Part shown: positions 12,974 to 13,318 of the stretch, in pieces
How positions within the stretch are numbered: position 1 is the first letter of the stretch
Layout: each line of letters starts with the position of its first letter
Source of the DNA: Bacteroidota bacterium
GTDB taxonomy: Bacteria; Bacteroidota; Ignavibacteria; UBA10030
Assembly: GCA_003453835.1 (NCBI GenBank)
Contig: DMMN01000243.1
Span: 1 to 13,318 of the forward strand
Length of the DNA stretch: 13,318 nucleotides
Reading direction: 5' to 3'
Program-made: the position numbers and the translations under genes
Notes under the pieces: generated by a model
Seen by the model: only the letters and a program-made list of their open reading frames with translations
Databases searched by the model: none
Told to the model about the DNA's origin: nothing

Positions 12974-13318
12974 TCAGGAGGAGAAGAGTTGATGCCAGAA
13001 GCGTTGATAGAGACTCCATTTGATGAAGTTGATCCCCCAGTGTGGGCTTGCGCCCGACATCCAGCACGTCACGCGACCGTTTCCCCAAGGCCTTGCGGCA
13101 AGCAGCGGATGCCACGTTTCTCGATCTTGAATCTCAACCAGTACATCGCATCCGTCGCGTACGCGACATTCGTTGAAACCCAGGAGCGGCGGAATCGTCG
13201 ACCAATCGATCCCCCGCACGGCGGGATGGTCGGGCATCGGACAACGAACCGGATATCCGTTGGTGGACTCGATCAGATCGTCGTGCGGCAAACACCTCAC
13301 GGGGAGTACGTCGTGAAA
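12974..13318 (-). CDS. putative glutamine amidotransferase-like protein, C-terminal part (partial)
   Basis: The last 114 codons of a gene entering from the right edge. The frame is open to the border (FHDVLPVRCLPHDDL...), so the in-frame GTG at 13300 is internal. DHPAVRGIDW, PPLLGFNECRVRDG, DVLVEI, PLLAARPWGNGRVTCW and SGASPHWG match what I know of the C-terminal region of class I glutamine amidotransferase-like proteins (GATase1-like/ThuA-like fold), which act on or sense sugars in some cases. The catalytic Cys region would lie beyond the window, so activity cannot be judged. It ends 8 nt before the symporter start, so the two are probably co-transcribed, and the symporter's substrate may be processed by this protein. 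Family call is moderate. Confidence 0.7.
   Translation of the reverse strand, partial: FHDVLPVRCLPHDDLIESTNGYPVRCPMPDHPAVRGIDWSTIPPLLGFNECRVRDGCDVLVEIQDRETWHPLLAARPWGNGRVTCWMSGASPHWGINFIKWSLYQRFWHQLFSS

Noticed and set aside
12966..13115. N-terminal extension of the symporter frame
   Set aside because: It overlaps the amidotransferase-like gene in another frame and precedes the usual family start MNFGPLDW.
1..13318. Search for tRNA genes, CRISPR arrays, insertion sequences and phage or toxin-antitoxin genes
   Set aside because: No tRNA-like cloverleaf, regularly spaced repeats, transposase or integrase motifs, or short paired toxin-antitoxin frames were seen by eye.

Overview
The window looks like the edge of a chromosomal contig from a member of the Bacteroidota/Chlorobi/Ignavibacteria group, at moderate G+C. 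Two observations support this. First, promoters upstream of several genes fit the Bacteroidota primary-sigma pattern (TTTG or TTG-N, a 19-nt spacer, then TAnnTTTG); TTTG-N19-TACCTTTG before the YIP1 gene is an exact match. Second, genes with good Shine-Dalgarno (SD) sequences are mixed with genes that have none. The assignment is an inference; no species is claimed. The left end lies inside the first bases of a 16S rRNA gene, a common place for assemblies to break.

Layout, left to right. Bases 1-273 hold the start and leader of a leftward rRNA operon: promoter, three leader hairpins, boxA, a fourth hairpin, then the 16S 5' end. Divergent from it is a rightward lemA-htpX pair (427-1983). The M48 protease most likely starts at a CTG codon at 1003. 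It converges, with a 17-bp overlap, on a leftward gene (1967-2884) for a long charged-helix protein ending in two copies of a 43-residue module. Divergent from that is a YIP1-family membrane protein (3127-3873) with a textbook promoter and terminator. Next comes a 609-residue fusion of a GT4-type glycosyltransferase and a NodB-type polysaccharide deacetylase (4085-5914). A poorly coding stretch of about 360 bp and a small exported cysteine-containing protein (6278-6658) follow, closed by a terminator.

From 6788 to the right edge everything is leftward. In transcription order from the right: a partial glutamine-amidotransferase-like protein, a sodium:solute symporter, a 50-residue membrane protein overlapping the symporter stop by 4 nt (a likely accessory subunit), an AAA+/Lon-type protease with an intact Ser-Lys dyad, an outer-membrane beta-barrel-like protein, a strong terminator, and a two-TM potassium channel with a cytoplasmic RCK/TrkA domain.

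Functionally this is mostly core and envelope-associated biology: membrane protein quality control (LemA/HtpX, Lon-like), ion and solute transport, and surface glycan synthesis. There are no mobile elements, CRISPR arrays, tRNAs or phage genes. The less ordinary items are the charged-helix protein with its tandem module, the glycosyltransferase-deacetylase fusion, the translationally coupled micro-protein after the symporter, the non-canonical htpX start, and a terminator-like hairpin in the rRNA leader. I do not see a clearly new multi-gene system.
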